DNA of 64,000 nt from Candidatus Wallbacteria bacterium. Its GTDB lineage: Bacteria; Muiribacteriota; UBA6191; JACPRK01. Below the pieces are notes generated by a model. The model worked only from the letters and a program-made list of their open reading frames with translations, was not told the origin of the DNA and searched no databases. The stretch lies in contig JACQZN010000073.1 in NCBI GenBank assembly GCA_016213845.1, forward strand, positions 1 to 64,000. The letters are read 5' to 3'. Both the position numbers and the translations under genes were made by a program. Of the stretch, positions 32,610 through 41,663 are shown piece after piece. Numbering within the stretch: the stretch's first letter is position 1; every line of letters starts with the position of its first letter.

Positions 32610-35600
32610 CTTCCCCTTGTCCTTCATCTGGTAGGTTCCGTCCCAGTCGTCGGGGGGCGGGAAGGCGGCGAACTCCTGGCAGCGGCGGATGTACTCGCGG
32701 GAGGGCGGGTCGCCGCCGGGGAACTGGTCGGCCTGCATGAACTTCTCGCATGCGGACATCCATTCGCGCTTGCGGTAGAGTTCGAGGCCCTGGTTGTAGA
32801 CCTCGACGATGTTCTGCTTGGGCTTCTCGAGCTGGCCCTTTCGGGAGAGCAACTCGTAGACGGTGACGGGCTCCAGCTTGCCGACGACCAGGATGCGATC
32901 CAGCTCCCGGGACTCGATCTGGTCCTGGGCGGCCTTCTGGGTCCACTGGCTCATCATGATGTAGGTGCCGTACGGCTTGTTGGCGCCTTCCAGGCGGCTG
33001 GCCAGGTTCACGGTGTCGCCCATCATCGTATAGTTGAAGCGGTCCTGGCTTCCCATGTTCCCGACCACGGCGCGTCCGGAGTTCAGTCCGATTCGCATCT
33101 TGAGCAGCGGCCGCCCCTCGGCCTTCAACCGTTCCCGCATCTGGACCATCGTCTGCTGCATCTCCAGTGAAGCGAAGCAGGCCTTGGCGGCGTGATCCGC
33201 AAAGTGCAGCGGCGCTCCGAAGAAGGCGATGATGGCGTCGCCCTCGTACTTGTCGAGGGTGCCCTGGTACTTGAGCAGGATGTTGGTCATCTCGGTCAGG
33301 TACTCGTTGAGAAGGTTTACCAGCTCCGTGGGTGTCAACTTCTCCGAGATCGTGCTGAACCCGGCGACGTCGCTGAAGAACGGAGTGATCTCGGTCTCCT
33401 CGCCGCCCAGCCGGACGCGGTCCGGGTCTTCGATGAGCTGATCGATGACCTCCTGCGAAAGGTAGTGCGCGAAGACCTTCTCCACGAAGCGGCGCTGGGC
33501 CAGCTCGGTGACGTATCGGTACACGCTGATGCTGGTGTAGTTGAGGAAGATGGCGCAGACCTGCGGGGCCACGTCTATCCAGAGTCCCCAGTTGCGCAGC
33601 ACGACGTAGGCGATGACGGCGTAGGCGGCAATCATCTCGACCAGGAGGATCGAACCGCTGAGGATCGACACGCGCGGGAAGAGCAGCCCGCTGGCCAGCG
33701 CGACAGCAATCAGGATCAGGAACGAGGGCAGGCGGTCGATTCGCCGGATGAAGTGCTGCGTCAGCACCGTGTTGATGACGTTGGCGTGCACGCCGACCTT
33801 CGGGTAGACCTCCTGGTACGGCATCTCGCCCAGGTCCACAGTGCCGCTGGCGACCGAGCCGACCATGCAGATCCGGTCCTTGACGATGCGACTCAGCTGC
33901 TCTTTTCGCTCGTTTAGTGCCACCCGGTACCGCTGCGCCTCCCGCATCTCCTTCTCGCTGGATTCCGCGGTCGCCAGCAGCCTCGAGAGCTTGCCCTGGT
34001 CGGGCTGCGGCTTGGCCCTCTCTCGCGCGATCAGCTCCTTGACCTTCTCGAGCGTGCCCTTGTGCCCGGGAGCGCCCAGCGTGCCCTTGAACATCTCGTC
34101 TTCGTACTCGTCCCGCTTCTTGTAGGCGGCCTCCAGCTCCGCCCGGACCTGCCCCAGCGCGACCGTCGCGGTGCTCGCCACGGTCGCGTCGACGCTACTC
34201 GGATTTGCGGCCGCGTACTCGAGCTCGCCGGCTGCGACTTCCAGCTCCTTCACCTTGTCCAGATGCAGCGCATACTGGGCGTACTTCCCGGTCATGTCGC
34301 CCTGCTTCAGGTGGAACCTGTAGTCCTCCGTGAGGTTCAGATAATCCCGCACGCCGTCGAGCGAGCGGTGCTCGAAGGACGTCAGGAAGCCCCCGGCCCA
34401 GTTGATGAGCATCTGTCCCTCGTGGTCGACGGGGATGGCGATCGGTCCCTGCTGCGTCCGCAGGACCACTCTGGGCCCTGGGTGCAGCTCGATGTCCGTG
34501 TCCTTGACGCCCAGGTAGTCGCAGACCAGCTTGAAGGCGGCGTGCTTGACGACGCGGTTGCCCAGTCGCCAGAAGAGCGGCACGGAGCGAATGGAGCCGT
34601 CGTTGTCCGGCTTCACGTTGGAGAATCCGAGCCCCTTGAACTGCAAGGCAAAGAGCGAGATCGGGGGCTGGAAATCATCCGACGACGGCATCTCCAGCGG
34701 CACGTCGCCCGAGAAGAGCGGCATCGAGAAGCGGTTCTTCACGATCTGCTGGCTCGAGGCCTTCGTGTAGAACTTCTTCATGAACTCCTCGTAGTTGCCC
34801 GGGTTGGCGATGCCCAGCTTCTTCACGACCCAGGCGCTCACATCCTCGAAGCTCGCCTTGGCGGCCTCCCGCACCTCGCGCACGATCGCCTCTTCCAGGA
34901 CGTACTGGCGGGCCGTCTCGATCTCGCGACTGACGTAGTCCGGATCGAGCCCCAGGTCGGAGGCGGCCAGCGTCGTCGGGGCGTCGATGTGGTTCCGCAG
35001 ATACATGCGCAACTTCACCAGGTTGTAGAGGTCGCGCGCGTCCAGGGAATCCTTGAGCTTGCCGGGAAGCCGGTCGAAGGGTTCGTCGGGGTGGTCCTTG
35101 ACGTAGGTCTCGATCGCCTTCAGACGGGCCTGCGCCTCGAGCAACACGCGGGCCGACGGCTCCTCCACGAAGAAGACCGAATAGATGTTTCCACACCTTC
35201 GCAGCTCGTCGACGAAAACCTGGTCCGGGTTGACCACGGCGTTCTGCAGGTCTCGTCTCAGAGAGCCCACCTGCATCCCCACGTAATCGTGGAGACCCTG
35301 CAGCGGGGCCTCGATGCCCACCTGCTGCGCCTGTTTCAGCAACACGCCCTTCGCGTTCTCGATACCCGCCAGCGTCCCTTCTTCGAAGATGTCGAGCGAA
35401 TGGAAGAAGCTCTGTCCGCTGATCGACTCCTTGAGGATCTTCGGGCTCTCCTCGGGGAACTCGATGTCCAGGAAGACGTTTTTGGCGCCGAAGTGCTTGA
35501 GCGTCGAGATGATGCGCGCGTGGTGCGAGCGAGGCCAGGGCCAGCGGCCGAACTTCAGGAGGCTGGCGTCGTCGATGTTCATGTAGACGATCTGCTGAGC

Positions 35601-35771
35601 CGTCTCCTGGCGGGGACGGAAGATCATCCGGTAGTCGTATGTGCCCTGCTCCACCAGCCGGAAGATGCGGGTCGAGGAGAGGACGTAGGTGGTGACGATG
35701 ACCGCCATCACGATGGCCAGCTCGGCCATCAGGGCGTGTCGTTGCTTCTTCCGAGCTGAGGATTCCGCCAC
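32607..35771 (-). CDS. CHASE2-sensor adenylate/guanylate cyclase (class III)
   Basis: A 1054-aa membrane receptor predicted to make cAMP or cGMP. Residues about 17-32 form the first membrane helix; a CHASE2 extracytoplasmic sensor follows (YDYRMIFRP..., DIEFPEESPKI) to about residue 670. Three hydrophobic helices span about 675-750, and a class III cyclase domain covers about 790-985. The metal-binding aspartates D801 (FFSDVAGFSTISE) and D845 (YEGDAIIAFFGAP) are present, as is the GDTVNLASRLE motif. The tail has a TPR-like helix pair ending in a Lys-rich stretch. The sensor, about 640 residues, is roughly twice the usual CHASE2 length and includes helical inserts. The GTG start at 35771 is preceded by GGAGG. 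Activating signal unknown. Confidence 0.92.
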   Translation of the reverse strand: MAESSARKKQRHALMAELAIVMAVIVTTYVLSSTRIFRLVEQGTYDYRMIFRPRQETAQQIVYMNIDDASLLKFGRWPWPRSHHARIISTLKHFGAKNVFLDIEFPEESPKILKESISGQSFFHSLDIFEEGTLAGIENAKGVLLKQAQQVGIEAPLQGLHDYVGMQVGSLRRDLQNAVVNPDQVFVDELRRCGNIYSVFFVEEPSARVLLEAQARLKAIETYVKDHPDEPFDRLPGKLKDSLDARDLYNLVKLRMYLRNHIDAPTTLAASDLGLDPDYVSREIETARQYVLEEAIVREVREAAKASFEDVSAWVVKKLGIANPGNYEEFMKKFYTKASSQQIVKNRFSMPLFSGDVPLEMPSSDDFQPPISLFALQFKGLGFSNVKPDNDGSIRSVPLFWRLGNRVVKHAAFKLVCDYLGVKDTDIELHPGPRVVLRTQQGPIAIPVDHEGQMLINWAGGFLTSFEHRSLDGVRDYLNLTEDYRFHLKQGDMTGKYAQYALHLDKVKELEVAAGELEYAAANPSSVDATVASTATVALGQVRAELEAAYKKRDEYEDEMFKGTLGAPGHKGTLEKVKELIARERAKPQPDQGKLSRLLATAESSEKEMREAQRYRVALNERKEQLSRIVKDRICMVGSVASGTVDLGEMPYQEVYPKVGVHANVINTVLTQHFIRRIDRLPSFLILIAVALASGLLFPRVSILSGSILLVEMIAAYAVIAYVVLRNWGLWIDVAPQVCAIFLNYTSISVYRYVTELAQRRFVEKVFAHYLSQEVIDQLIEDPDRVRLGGEETEITPFFSDVAGFSTISEKLTPTELVNLLNEYLTEMTNILLKYQGTLDKYEGDAIIAFFGAPLHFADHAAKACFASLEMQQTMVQMRERLKAEGRPLLKMRIGLNSGRAVVGNMGSQDRFNYTMMGDTVNLASRLEGANKPYGTYIMMSQWTQKAAQDQIESRELDRILVVGKLEPVTVYELLSRKGQLEKPKQNIVEVYNQGLELYRKREWMSACEKFMQADQFPGGDPPSREYIRRCQEFAAFPPPDDWDGTYQMKDKGK

Positions 35772-35795
35772 GGGTGCCTCCGGGATCGGGCCAAG

Positions 35796-35820
35796 CCGAC
35801 TCTTCTGCCGGGCGAGTCGG
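35796..35820. promoter_or_regulatory. perfect 7-bp inverted repeat before the cyclase gene
   Basis: CCGACTC-N11-GAGTCGG, 25 nt upstream of the cyclase GTG. It could be an operator or a leader hairpin; there is no further evidence for either. Confidence 0.3.
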
Positions 35821-35877
35821 GCCAGCGGGGCGCCTGCCCTGGCCCGCCGTCCCGCGGGCCAGCCCCGATCGCCTGTT

Positions 35878-35907
35878 TTGACCCCGGGGCGGCTCGGCCC
35901 CTAGTAT
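35878..35907 (+). promoter_or_regulatory. promoter for a probably leaderless pdxA transcript
   Basis: TTGACC (35878-35883), 18-nt spacer, TAGTAT (35902-35907). The hexamer ends 7 nt before the GTG start at 35915, so transcription should begin at or next to the start codon. No ribosome-binding site is present. Confidence 0.6.
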
Positions 35908-35914
35908 ACACAGC

Positions 35915-36982
35915 GTGACACGCGCTCGCCCCGGCGTTCCGCTGCCGCTCATCGCCATCACCATGGGCGATGCCGCCGGCGTGGGGCCCGAGATCATCGC
36001 CCGCGCCGCAGCAAGCCGCCGCCTGCGCTCGAACTGCGTCCCGCTGGTGCTGGGCGATCCCCTCGTCATGGAGCGCGCCGTCCGTTTGACGAAGGCCAGA
36101 CTGCGGGTCCGGGCAGTCTCGGGGCCCGAAGCGATCACACCGAATGCCAGGACGCTCTGGGTCATGCCGGGAAGCTCTCCAGGCCCGGGCGATTTCATCC
36201 CCGGCAGACCGCAGGCCGCGTGCGGCGAGGCCGCCTTCCGCCACGTCGCCGACGCCGTGGCGCTGGCGCTGGCCGGACGCGTCGCCGCAATCGCCACCGC
36301 CCCGCTTTCCAAGGAGGCACTCTGGATGGCCGGACACCGCTTCCCGGGCCATACGGAGATCCTGGCGCGGCTGACCCGTACAAAGCGCTTCGCGCTGATG
36401 CTGGCCGACGGCCCCCGCCGAGTCGTACACGTCACCTGCCACCAACCCCTGTCGGAAGTTCCCGGCGCCATCACACGCGCGCGGGTCGTCGATACGATTC
36501 GATTGGGCGAGGAGGCCTGCCGCAGGCTCGGCGTCGCAGCTCCCAGGCTGGCCGTCTGCGGCTTGAACCCACACGCCGGCGAGGCCGGGCTCTTCGGCGA
36601 CGAGGATCGCCGCATCCTCGAACCGGCCGTCCGCGCCGCACGCAGACTGGGCATCCTGGCGACCGGCCCCATCCCGGCCGACACCGCCTTCGTCCGGGCC
36701 TTCTCGGGCGAGTTCGACCTGGCCGTCGCGATGTACCACGACCAGGGCCATGTCCCCTTCAAGCTGGCCTGCTTCCAGGCCTGGGGCGGACGGCTCGAAT
36801 CGATGCGCGGCGTGAACCTCACCCTCGGACTGCCCATCGTCCGCACCTCGGTCGACCACGGCACCGCCTGGGACCTGGCCTGGTCCGGCCAAGCCCTCCC
36901 CGACAGCCTCCTCGACGCCGTCGAAATGGCCTGCGCGCTGGCCCGCCCCAAGCATCCCCTCTCCCGGGCGGACGGCCGATAG
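35915..36982 (+). CDS. pdxA: 4-hydroxythreonine-4-phosphate dehydrogenase PdxA
   Basis: PdxA oxidises 4-phosphohydroxy-L-threonine in the deoxyxylulose-5-phosphate-dependent route to pyridoxal phosphate. The 355-aa protein has TMGDAAGVGPEI near the start, the metal-site region GHTE (H146), CHQPLS (H176) and YHDQGHVPFK (H275), and the substrate loop RTSVDHGTAWD. Length is normal. The GTG start follows directly after a strong promoter, implying leaderless translation. No other B6 genes are nearby; it is followed by an unrelated lipoprotein gene. A PdxA-like enzyme of another pathway is possible but less likely. Confidence 0.94.
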   Translation: MTRARPGVPLPLIAITMGDAAGVGPEIIARAAASRRLRSNCVPLVLGDPLVMERAVRLTKARLRVRAVSGPEAITPNARTLWVMPGSSPGPGDFIPGRPQAACGEAAFRHVADAVALALAGRVAAIATAPLSKEALWMAGHRFPGHTEILARLTRTKRFALMLADGPRRVVHVTCHQPLSEVPGAITRARVVDTIRLGEEACRRLGVAAPRLAVCGLNPHAGEAGLFGDEDRRILEPAVRAARRLGILATGPIPADTAFVRAFSGEFDLAVAMYHDQGHVPFKLACFQAWGGRLESMRGVNLTLGLPIVRTSVDHGTAWDLAWSGQALPDSLLDAVEMACALARPKHPLSRADGR

Positions 36983-37066
36983 CATGATCGACTGTTCAGA
37001 CGTATTCGAAATTCCGCGGACCCTCTGCCGGGCGCGGCGCGCGCAGCTTCGGCCGGCCGTCGCCGG

Positions 37067-40000
37067 TTGCCTGGTTTTCTGACCCTGGCGGCCGCGGTGG
37101 CGGTGGGCCTCCTTGCAGGCGGCTGCCACGACCAGGAACCGCAGGCGGCACCGACGACTTTTCGGCTCGAGCGCGTCCCGGTTTCCTCCGCTCCGTTCTC
37201 GGTGCGGCCCAGGGTCCCGACTGACGCTCCCGAACCGCTCAAGCCGGCGGGGTCGATCGCGCTACCCCAGGCCCGGCCAATCGGCCTGGCCCTCGTTCCT
37301 GGGCTCGACACCGTCGCCACCGGCCGCACCATCGAGCTGCGCGCGGCGGTGCAGGCGGTCCTGCTGCTGGAAGACGGTGCGCGGATCGACGTCACCCGTG
37401 AAGCGACCTACTCCAGTCCCTCCGGAGGCCAGCTCTCGGGCTCGCGCTTTCTGGCCGGCAACTCTCCAGGCCCGGCGTCCGTGCTCGTGAGCGCAGCGCG
37501 CGCGGGCGTCACGATGTCGACCAGGTTCGCCTTCACGGTCGTCGCCGCGCGGCCCGCACCGATCGCGCTCCTGCTGGAACCCTCCCGGCTCTCCGTTACC
37601 GCCAGGACGAGCTTGCCGCTTCTCGCGAACCTGCGCGTCCGCGTCCGGCTGGAGGACAGCTCGGTGACGGATGTCGCCGGTTCCAGCGTCGTCTTCTCAT
37701 CGCCCTCTGGGGGTGTCCTGCAGGGGCAGACCTTCGTTGCCGCCCAACCGGGGACCGGCTCCGTCCTGGCGAGCTACACGGCGGAGTCGCGCGAGGTGAC
37801 GGCCACACTCGCGCTCGATATCGTCCGACCCGTCCCTCGCCCCATCCGGCTCACGGCCAGCCCACCGGCGCTCACTCTCGCAACGACCTCGCCTGTCGAG
37901 CTGGCGCCGCTCCTGCGGTTCGACGCCGCTTTCGACGACGCAAGCAGTGTGAACGTCACGGGCCAGGTCGAGCTGGCCATGACTACAGGCGGCACGCTTG
38001 CCGGGACGCGCTTCACCCCCGAGCCGGGCGCTTCATCTGCGCGCCTGGCTGCCCGCTTCACGGCAGCGGGAGAGACCGTAGCGGTCCAGGTGCCGATCGC
38101 CCTGCCCGTTGCCGCCCCAGCCATGGTGCGCTCCCTGGCGGCCGCGGTAGCCGCGACGAGCCTGGACCTGGCCGCTGCGCTGGACCTGCGGCGGGCGGTG
38201 CGCGCCCGGGTCACGCTCTCCGACGGCAGCGGCCGGGACGTTTCGGGCGAGTTGGCCTACTCGGTTCTTTCGGGCGGCTCGGTACGGGACAGCACCCTCA
38301 CGGCGCTTCCCGGGGCCTCCGAGGTGCGGTTCGCGGTGTCGTTTCCGGCCACGGCGCCAGTCACCTCCACGGCCCTTGTGCTGCCGATCGTCGACAGCCG
38401 GCCTCGACCGATCTCTCTATCCGTGACCCGCCTGGCGACCTCCGTGGCGGCCGGCGGGCGCCTGGGGCTTCGGGAGGCCGTGCGCGTCGGGGCGGCCTTC
38501 TCCTCCGGACCCGTCCAGGACGTCAGCCAGAGCGTGCGGTACGGGGCCACCTCCGGGGGCGCGCTGCAAGGCGATGTCTTCGTAGCGGGCTCGCGCCCCG
38601 GGCCCGCGTCGGTCGAGTTGCTCCTGGCCATGGCCACGGGCACGCTCACATCGACTTACGACTTCACGGTGCTGGCCCTTGGCCCCGAGGCTACGGCGGT
38701 CACCGTCAGTCCTGCGCGGGCTGCTGTTGCGGCAGGCACGCGCTACTCGCTCCCCGCCAACCACCGTGTCCAGCTCCGCCTCGCCGACGGCTCTGCGGTG
38801 GACGCGGGCGCCAACGCCCGCTTCGAAGCTCTTCTCGGAGGCAGCGTCTCCGGGACGGACTTCGTGCCTGCCCAGGGCGCGGCGACCGGCACCGTTCGCG
38901 TCACCCTTCCCGAGTGCGCGCCGTGTTCAGCGACACTGACCCTCGACATTCAGGGGAGCGCGTCGGCCATCCCGGTCGAGCTGGCCCTGCAGCCCGAGCG
39001 CATCGCCATCCAGGCCGGTGGACAGGTCGACCTGCGCCGGGTTCTCAGGGGCCGGGCCACGCTCTCCAACACGGACGCCCTCGACGTCTCCGGGGAGCTC
39101 GTGTTTTCGAATCCGCTCGGCGGCTCCCTGGCAGGTACCGTGTTCACGGCCGACCCGACGGCCGCGGCCGGCAGCGTCGTGGCCGCCTTCACGCTTGCAG
39201 GCGCGACCGTGAGGGCAGTCTTCCCGTTTTCCGTCGTACAGGTCGACCGGGTCCCGGTAGCGCTGGAGCTTTCCCCCGGCACACTGGGAGTCGCCGCCGG
39301 GCGAACCGCGAACCTGCGCACGCTTGTGGGCGCCACCGCTCGCTTCCTCGACGGCTCCCGCGAAGACGCGAGCGCAGCCATCCGGTTCTCGAATCCCTCC
39401 GGCGGCACGCTCGCCGGCGATGTCTTCACCGCCTCCGAGGGCGCCTCGTCGGGTTCAATCCTGGTGGAGCTCGACGAGCGCGGCCACACCGTGCGCGGGA
39501 CGCTGCGCCTCTCCATCCGGACTTCGCGCCGAGGCCTCCAGGGGCTGACTCTGTCCCCGGCTGCCGTGACGATCGAGGCCGGAAGCACGTACGGTCTCAC
39601 GGCCAACGTCCAGGCGACCGCGCTGCTGGACGATGGCCTCACGGAGACAGTAGTCGCAGGGCTCGAGTGGCTTTCGCCAACCGCAGGCCGCATCCAGCAG
39701 ACCGCGGCCGGCTCGGTCTACCACGCCGAGACTGCGAGCGGCCCTGTCCGAGTCACGGCCCGCTACGGCTCGGGCGGCGCAACCCGGACCGCCACGCTCG
39801 GCATCGAGGTCGTGCCGCCGGCAGCGTCGAAGGCGCAACTCGTGCTGAGACCCGGGCTGCTCGCGCTGGCCCCAGGAGCAGAGATCGATCTCGCCTCCAA
39901 CATCGAGGGCTGGGCCTTCGGGGAGGACGGTCCCAAGGGCGAAGTGACTGGTCGGCTCCAGTGGGTCCACCCGATTGGAGGCACGCTCGCGCGGTCGGAA

Positions 40001-40381
40001 GCGGGGTTGTGCTTCCGGGCGAGCGACTCCGAGGGGACGGGTTCGGTGCTGGCGGTGCTGGAGGCGCCGGGCGGGGTGCTGGTCGCGGAGCTGCCCATAG
40101 CGCGTTCCGAGGCCAACCGGCGGGCCGGCACCGTCAGAACCGCAGGGGCGGGAAGGCCGCTGACGGCGACGCTGGGCCAGCGCGGCGTACACCTTTCGGC
40201 CGGTCCGGTGCGGATCTCGACGGCGTGCCTTGCGTCCCTCGGATTGAAGAGCGAGGGGGCGACGCTCACCGGGACGCCTTCCGGCTCGGGCCTGGCCGCC
40301 TTCGTCAGCGCCTCGGGGAGCCGGCCTCCGATCGCCTACGACACCTGGTTCCTCGAACTGGAGCCGTCGGCCGGCAGGTGA
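37067..40381 (+). CDS. lipoprotein of ten tandem Ig-like repeats
   Basis: An approximately 1104-aa lipoprotein (lipobox LLAGGC after a hydrophobic stretch). After a short linker it consists of ten repeats of about 90 residues. Each repeat starts with a strand such as PVALELSPGTLGVAAG, holds a middle LxDGSxxDVS motif and a signature SPSGGTLxGxxF, and ends in a run of alternating hydrophobics; the pattern fits bacterial Ig-like (Big) domains. Its function is probably a long rigid surface fibre or adhesin. The start is uncertain: the frame offers TTG at 37067, and the next in-frame upstream options (CTG, ATT) are non-canonical, reaching back to the pdxA stop. No cysteine other than the lipobox and one pair in repeat six (CAPC). 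Confidence 0.75.
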   Translation: MPGFLTLAAAVAVGLLAGGCHDQEPQAAPTTFRLERVPVSSAPFSVRPRVPTDAPEPLKPAGSIALPQARPIGLALVPGLDTVATGRTIELRAAVQAVLLLEDGARIDVTREATYSSPSGGQLSGSRFLAGNSPGPASVLVSAARAGVTMSTRFAFTVVAARPAPIALLLEPSRLSVTARTSLPLLANLRVRVRLEDSSVTDVAGSSVVFSSPSGGVLQGQTFVAAQPGTGSVLASYTAESREVTATLALDIVRPVPRPIRLTASPPALTLATTSPVELAPLLRFDAAFDDASSVNVTGQVELAMTTGGTLAGTRFTPEPGASSARLAARFTAAGETVAVQVPIALPVAAPAMVRSLAAAVAATSLDLAAALDLRRAVRARVTLSDGSGRDVSGELAYSVLSGGSVRDSTLTALPGASEVRFAVSFPATAPVTSTALVLPIVDSRPRPISLSVTRLATSVAAGGRLGLREAVRVGAAFSSGPVQDVSQSVRYGATSGGALQGDVFVAGSRPGPASVELLLAMATGTLTSTYDFTVLALGPEATAVTVSPARAAVAAGTRYSLPANHRVQLRLADGSAVDAGANARFEALLGGSVSGTDFVPAQGAATGTVRVTLPECAPCSATLTLDIQGSASAIPVELALQPERIAIQAGGQVDLRRVLRGRATLSNTDALDVSGELVFSNPLGGSLAGTVFTADPTAAAGSVVAAFTLAGATVRAVFPFSVVQVDRVPVALELSPGTLGVAAGRTANLRTLVGATARFLDGSREDASAAIRFSNPSGGTLAGDVFTASEGASSGSILVELDERGHTVRGTLRLSIRTSRRGLQGLTLSPAAVTIEAGSTYGLTANVQATALLDDGLTETVVAGLEWLSPTAGRIQQTAAGSVYHAETASGPVRVTARYGSGGATRTATLGIEVVPPAASKAQLVLRPGLLALAPGAEIDLASNIEGWAFGEDGPKGEVTGRLQWVHPIGGTLARSEAGLCFRASDSEGTGSVLAVLEAPGGVLVAELPIARSEANRRAGTVRTAGAGRPLTATLGQRGVHLSAGPVRISTACLASLGLKSEGATLTGTPSGSGLAAFVSASGSRPPIAYDTWFLELEPSAGR

Positions 40382-40383
40382 GG

Positions 40384-40389
40384 TACACT
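40384..40389 (+). promoter_or_regulatory. -10-like hexamer before the phosphatase gene
   Basis: TACACT lies 11 nt before ATG 40401 and no Shine-Dalgarno is visible. The identical hexamer lies 8 nt before gpmI, supporting a real signal. No clear -35. Confidence 0.35.
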
Positions 40390-40400
40390 TCCAGGCGTCG

Positions 40401-40865
40401 ATGACGGACGCCCGTTCGAACTCACTGCGATTCGGTTGGGTGCTGCCCGGGAAGCTCGCCGGCTGCCGGCGCCCGGACGGCGAGCCCGACTACCGGCTGC
40501 TCAAGGAAGAGGGCGTCGGCACGCTCGTCAGTCTGCTCGAGTGGGGCGGAGTGCCGAGCTTTGCGCCGCTCTACGGCTTCCAGCACATCCACATCCCCAT
40601 CAATGACGGCTGTCCGCCCACGCTTGGCCAGCTCGAGCGCTTCGTCGAGCTGGTGCGCTCCAACGGTTCCACTTGTGTCCACTGTCTTGCAGGCATCGGC
40701 CGGACAGGCTGCATGCTCACCGGCTACCTCATCCGCGCCTGCGCCTATGATCCCTTCGAGGCCATCCGGCACGTCGAATCGCTCCGCGTCTACGCCTTCC
40801 AGACCGACGAGCAAGAAGACTGGCTCTATGGTCTGACTCCTCGACTACTCCCGGGCGAGGACTGA
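40401..40865 (+). CDS. tyrosine/dual-specificity protein phosphatase
   Basis: A 154-aa cytosolic protein with the cysteine-phosphatase signature HCX5R: H94-C95-LAGIG-R101-T in VHCLAGIGRTGC. A likely general acid D69 lies in INDG, and the preceding segment YGFQHIHIPI fits the dual-specificity fold. It should remove phosphate from tyrosine (and perhaps Ser/Thr) or from a small phosphorylated ligand. No tyrosine kinase gene is in view. It begins just after the Ig-repeat lipoprotein and is followed by a small membrane-protein gene. Confidence 0.88.
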   Translation: MTDARSNSLRFGWVLPGKLAGCRRPDGEPDYRLLKEEGVGTLVSLLEWGGVPSFAPLYGFQHIHIPINDGCPPTLGQLERFVELVRSNGSTCVHCLAGIGRTGCMLTGYLIRACAYDPFEAIRHVESLRVYAFQTDEQEDWLYGLTPRLLPGED

Positions 40866-40886
40866 TCCGGAAGCCTCGCCCCTCGC

Positions 40887-40907
40887 ATCTCGATTCTCGA
40901 TTCTCAG
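40887..40907. repeat. short 7-bp repeat tract (three units)
   Basis: ATCTCGA, TTCTCGA, TTCTCAG, the same 7-bp family as at 32520-32609, here upstream of the small membrane-protein gene. Confidence 0.7.
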
Positions 40908-40922
40908 CTAGCGGAGGTCCCC

Positions 40923-41555
40923 ATGACTCAGTACCAGACCATCTACGTGGCCGTGATGTTGACCGTGACGGGGCTGGTGCTGCTCTTGCCGGCCTGGAGT
41001 TGTCTCAGACGCGGGGCCAGGCTCTACGCGGGGCTCGCGGACCACGCCGTGCTTGGGGCGATGGCCGGGATCGCCGTTTCACTGGCCGCCGCCTTCGCGG
41101 CGCTCTGGCCAGCCGGTTCAGCGCGTCTGTTCCAGGACGATCTCCTGCCGCGGCTGGTCTCCCTGGGAGCTTTTGGGGTGCTGGTGGTGTTCATCCTCTC
41201 GAGGCTGGTACCCGACACCTGGATCGTGGGGGAGATTTCGGAGCGGGATTTCCAGCAGACGCTCGACAAGGCGCTTGCGCAGGCCGAGCTCGATCCCGAG
41301 AGGACGACGACGGGGCTGGCGATGGCGCCGGACGTGACGCTGCGCCTCTACTACTGGCGCCGGGGCGCCCGCTGCCTGATGGAGTGGCACCCCCGCGGAA
41401 GCGCCGCGCGCTTCCCGGAGTTCCGGCGCCGCTTCGAGGAGCTGCTGTCGGCTGTCGACTGCCCGGCGCGCCGCCAGCGGGCGCTCACGGCGGCGATGGC
41501 CGGGCTGGCCTGCCTGGGTGCGGGGTTGCTGCTGCTGACCGGAGCTCTCTGCTGA
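40923..41555 (+). CDS. membrane protein of unknown function
   Basis: A 210-aa protein with three membrane helices near the N-terminus (VAVMLTVTGLVLLLPAW; VLGAMAGIAVSLAAAFAALW; LVSLGAFGVLVVFILSRLV) and a fourth at the very end (AGLACLGAGLLLLTGALC). The cytosolic loop between about residues 110 and 185 is Arg-rich. The start follows GCGGAGG. No family is recognised. Confidence 0.72.
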   Translation: MTQYQTIYVAVMLTVTGLVLLLPAWSCLRRGARLYAGLADHAVLGAMAGIAVSLAAAFAALWPAGSARLFQDDLLPRLVSLGAFGVLVVFILSRLVPDTWIVGEISERDFQQTLDKALAQAELDPERTTTGLAMAPDVTLRLYYWRRGARCLMEWHPRGSAARFPEFRRRFEELLSAVDCPARRQRALTAAMAGLACLGAGLLLLTGALC

Positions 41556-41591
41556 GAGCGCGGCCAGGGTTCCAATTCGCGCCCAAAGCGA

Positions 41592-41623
41592 ACCGCCGCC
41601 CTCCCGTGGGGGTTGGCGGCGGT
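41592..41623. terminator. 9-bp GC hairpin between convergent genes
   Basis: ACCGCCGCC (41592-41600), 14-nt loop, GGCGGCGGT (41615-41623). It sits between the membrane-protein gene and rplT, which converge, so a bidirectional terminator is reasonable, although no T-run follows on either strand. Confidence 0.45.
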
Positions 41624-41663
41624 CACCACAGGGCCTGGCGCGGCCCTGTCTCGAGGGCGATTG

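Noticed and set aside
34062-35759. 565-residue open frame on the plus strand opposite the cyclase sensor
   Set aside because: Shadow of the CHASE2 region; no ribosome site and no family likeness.
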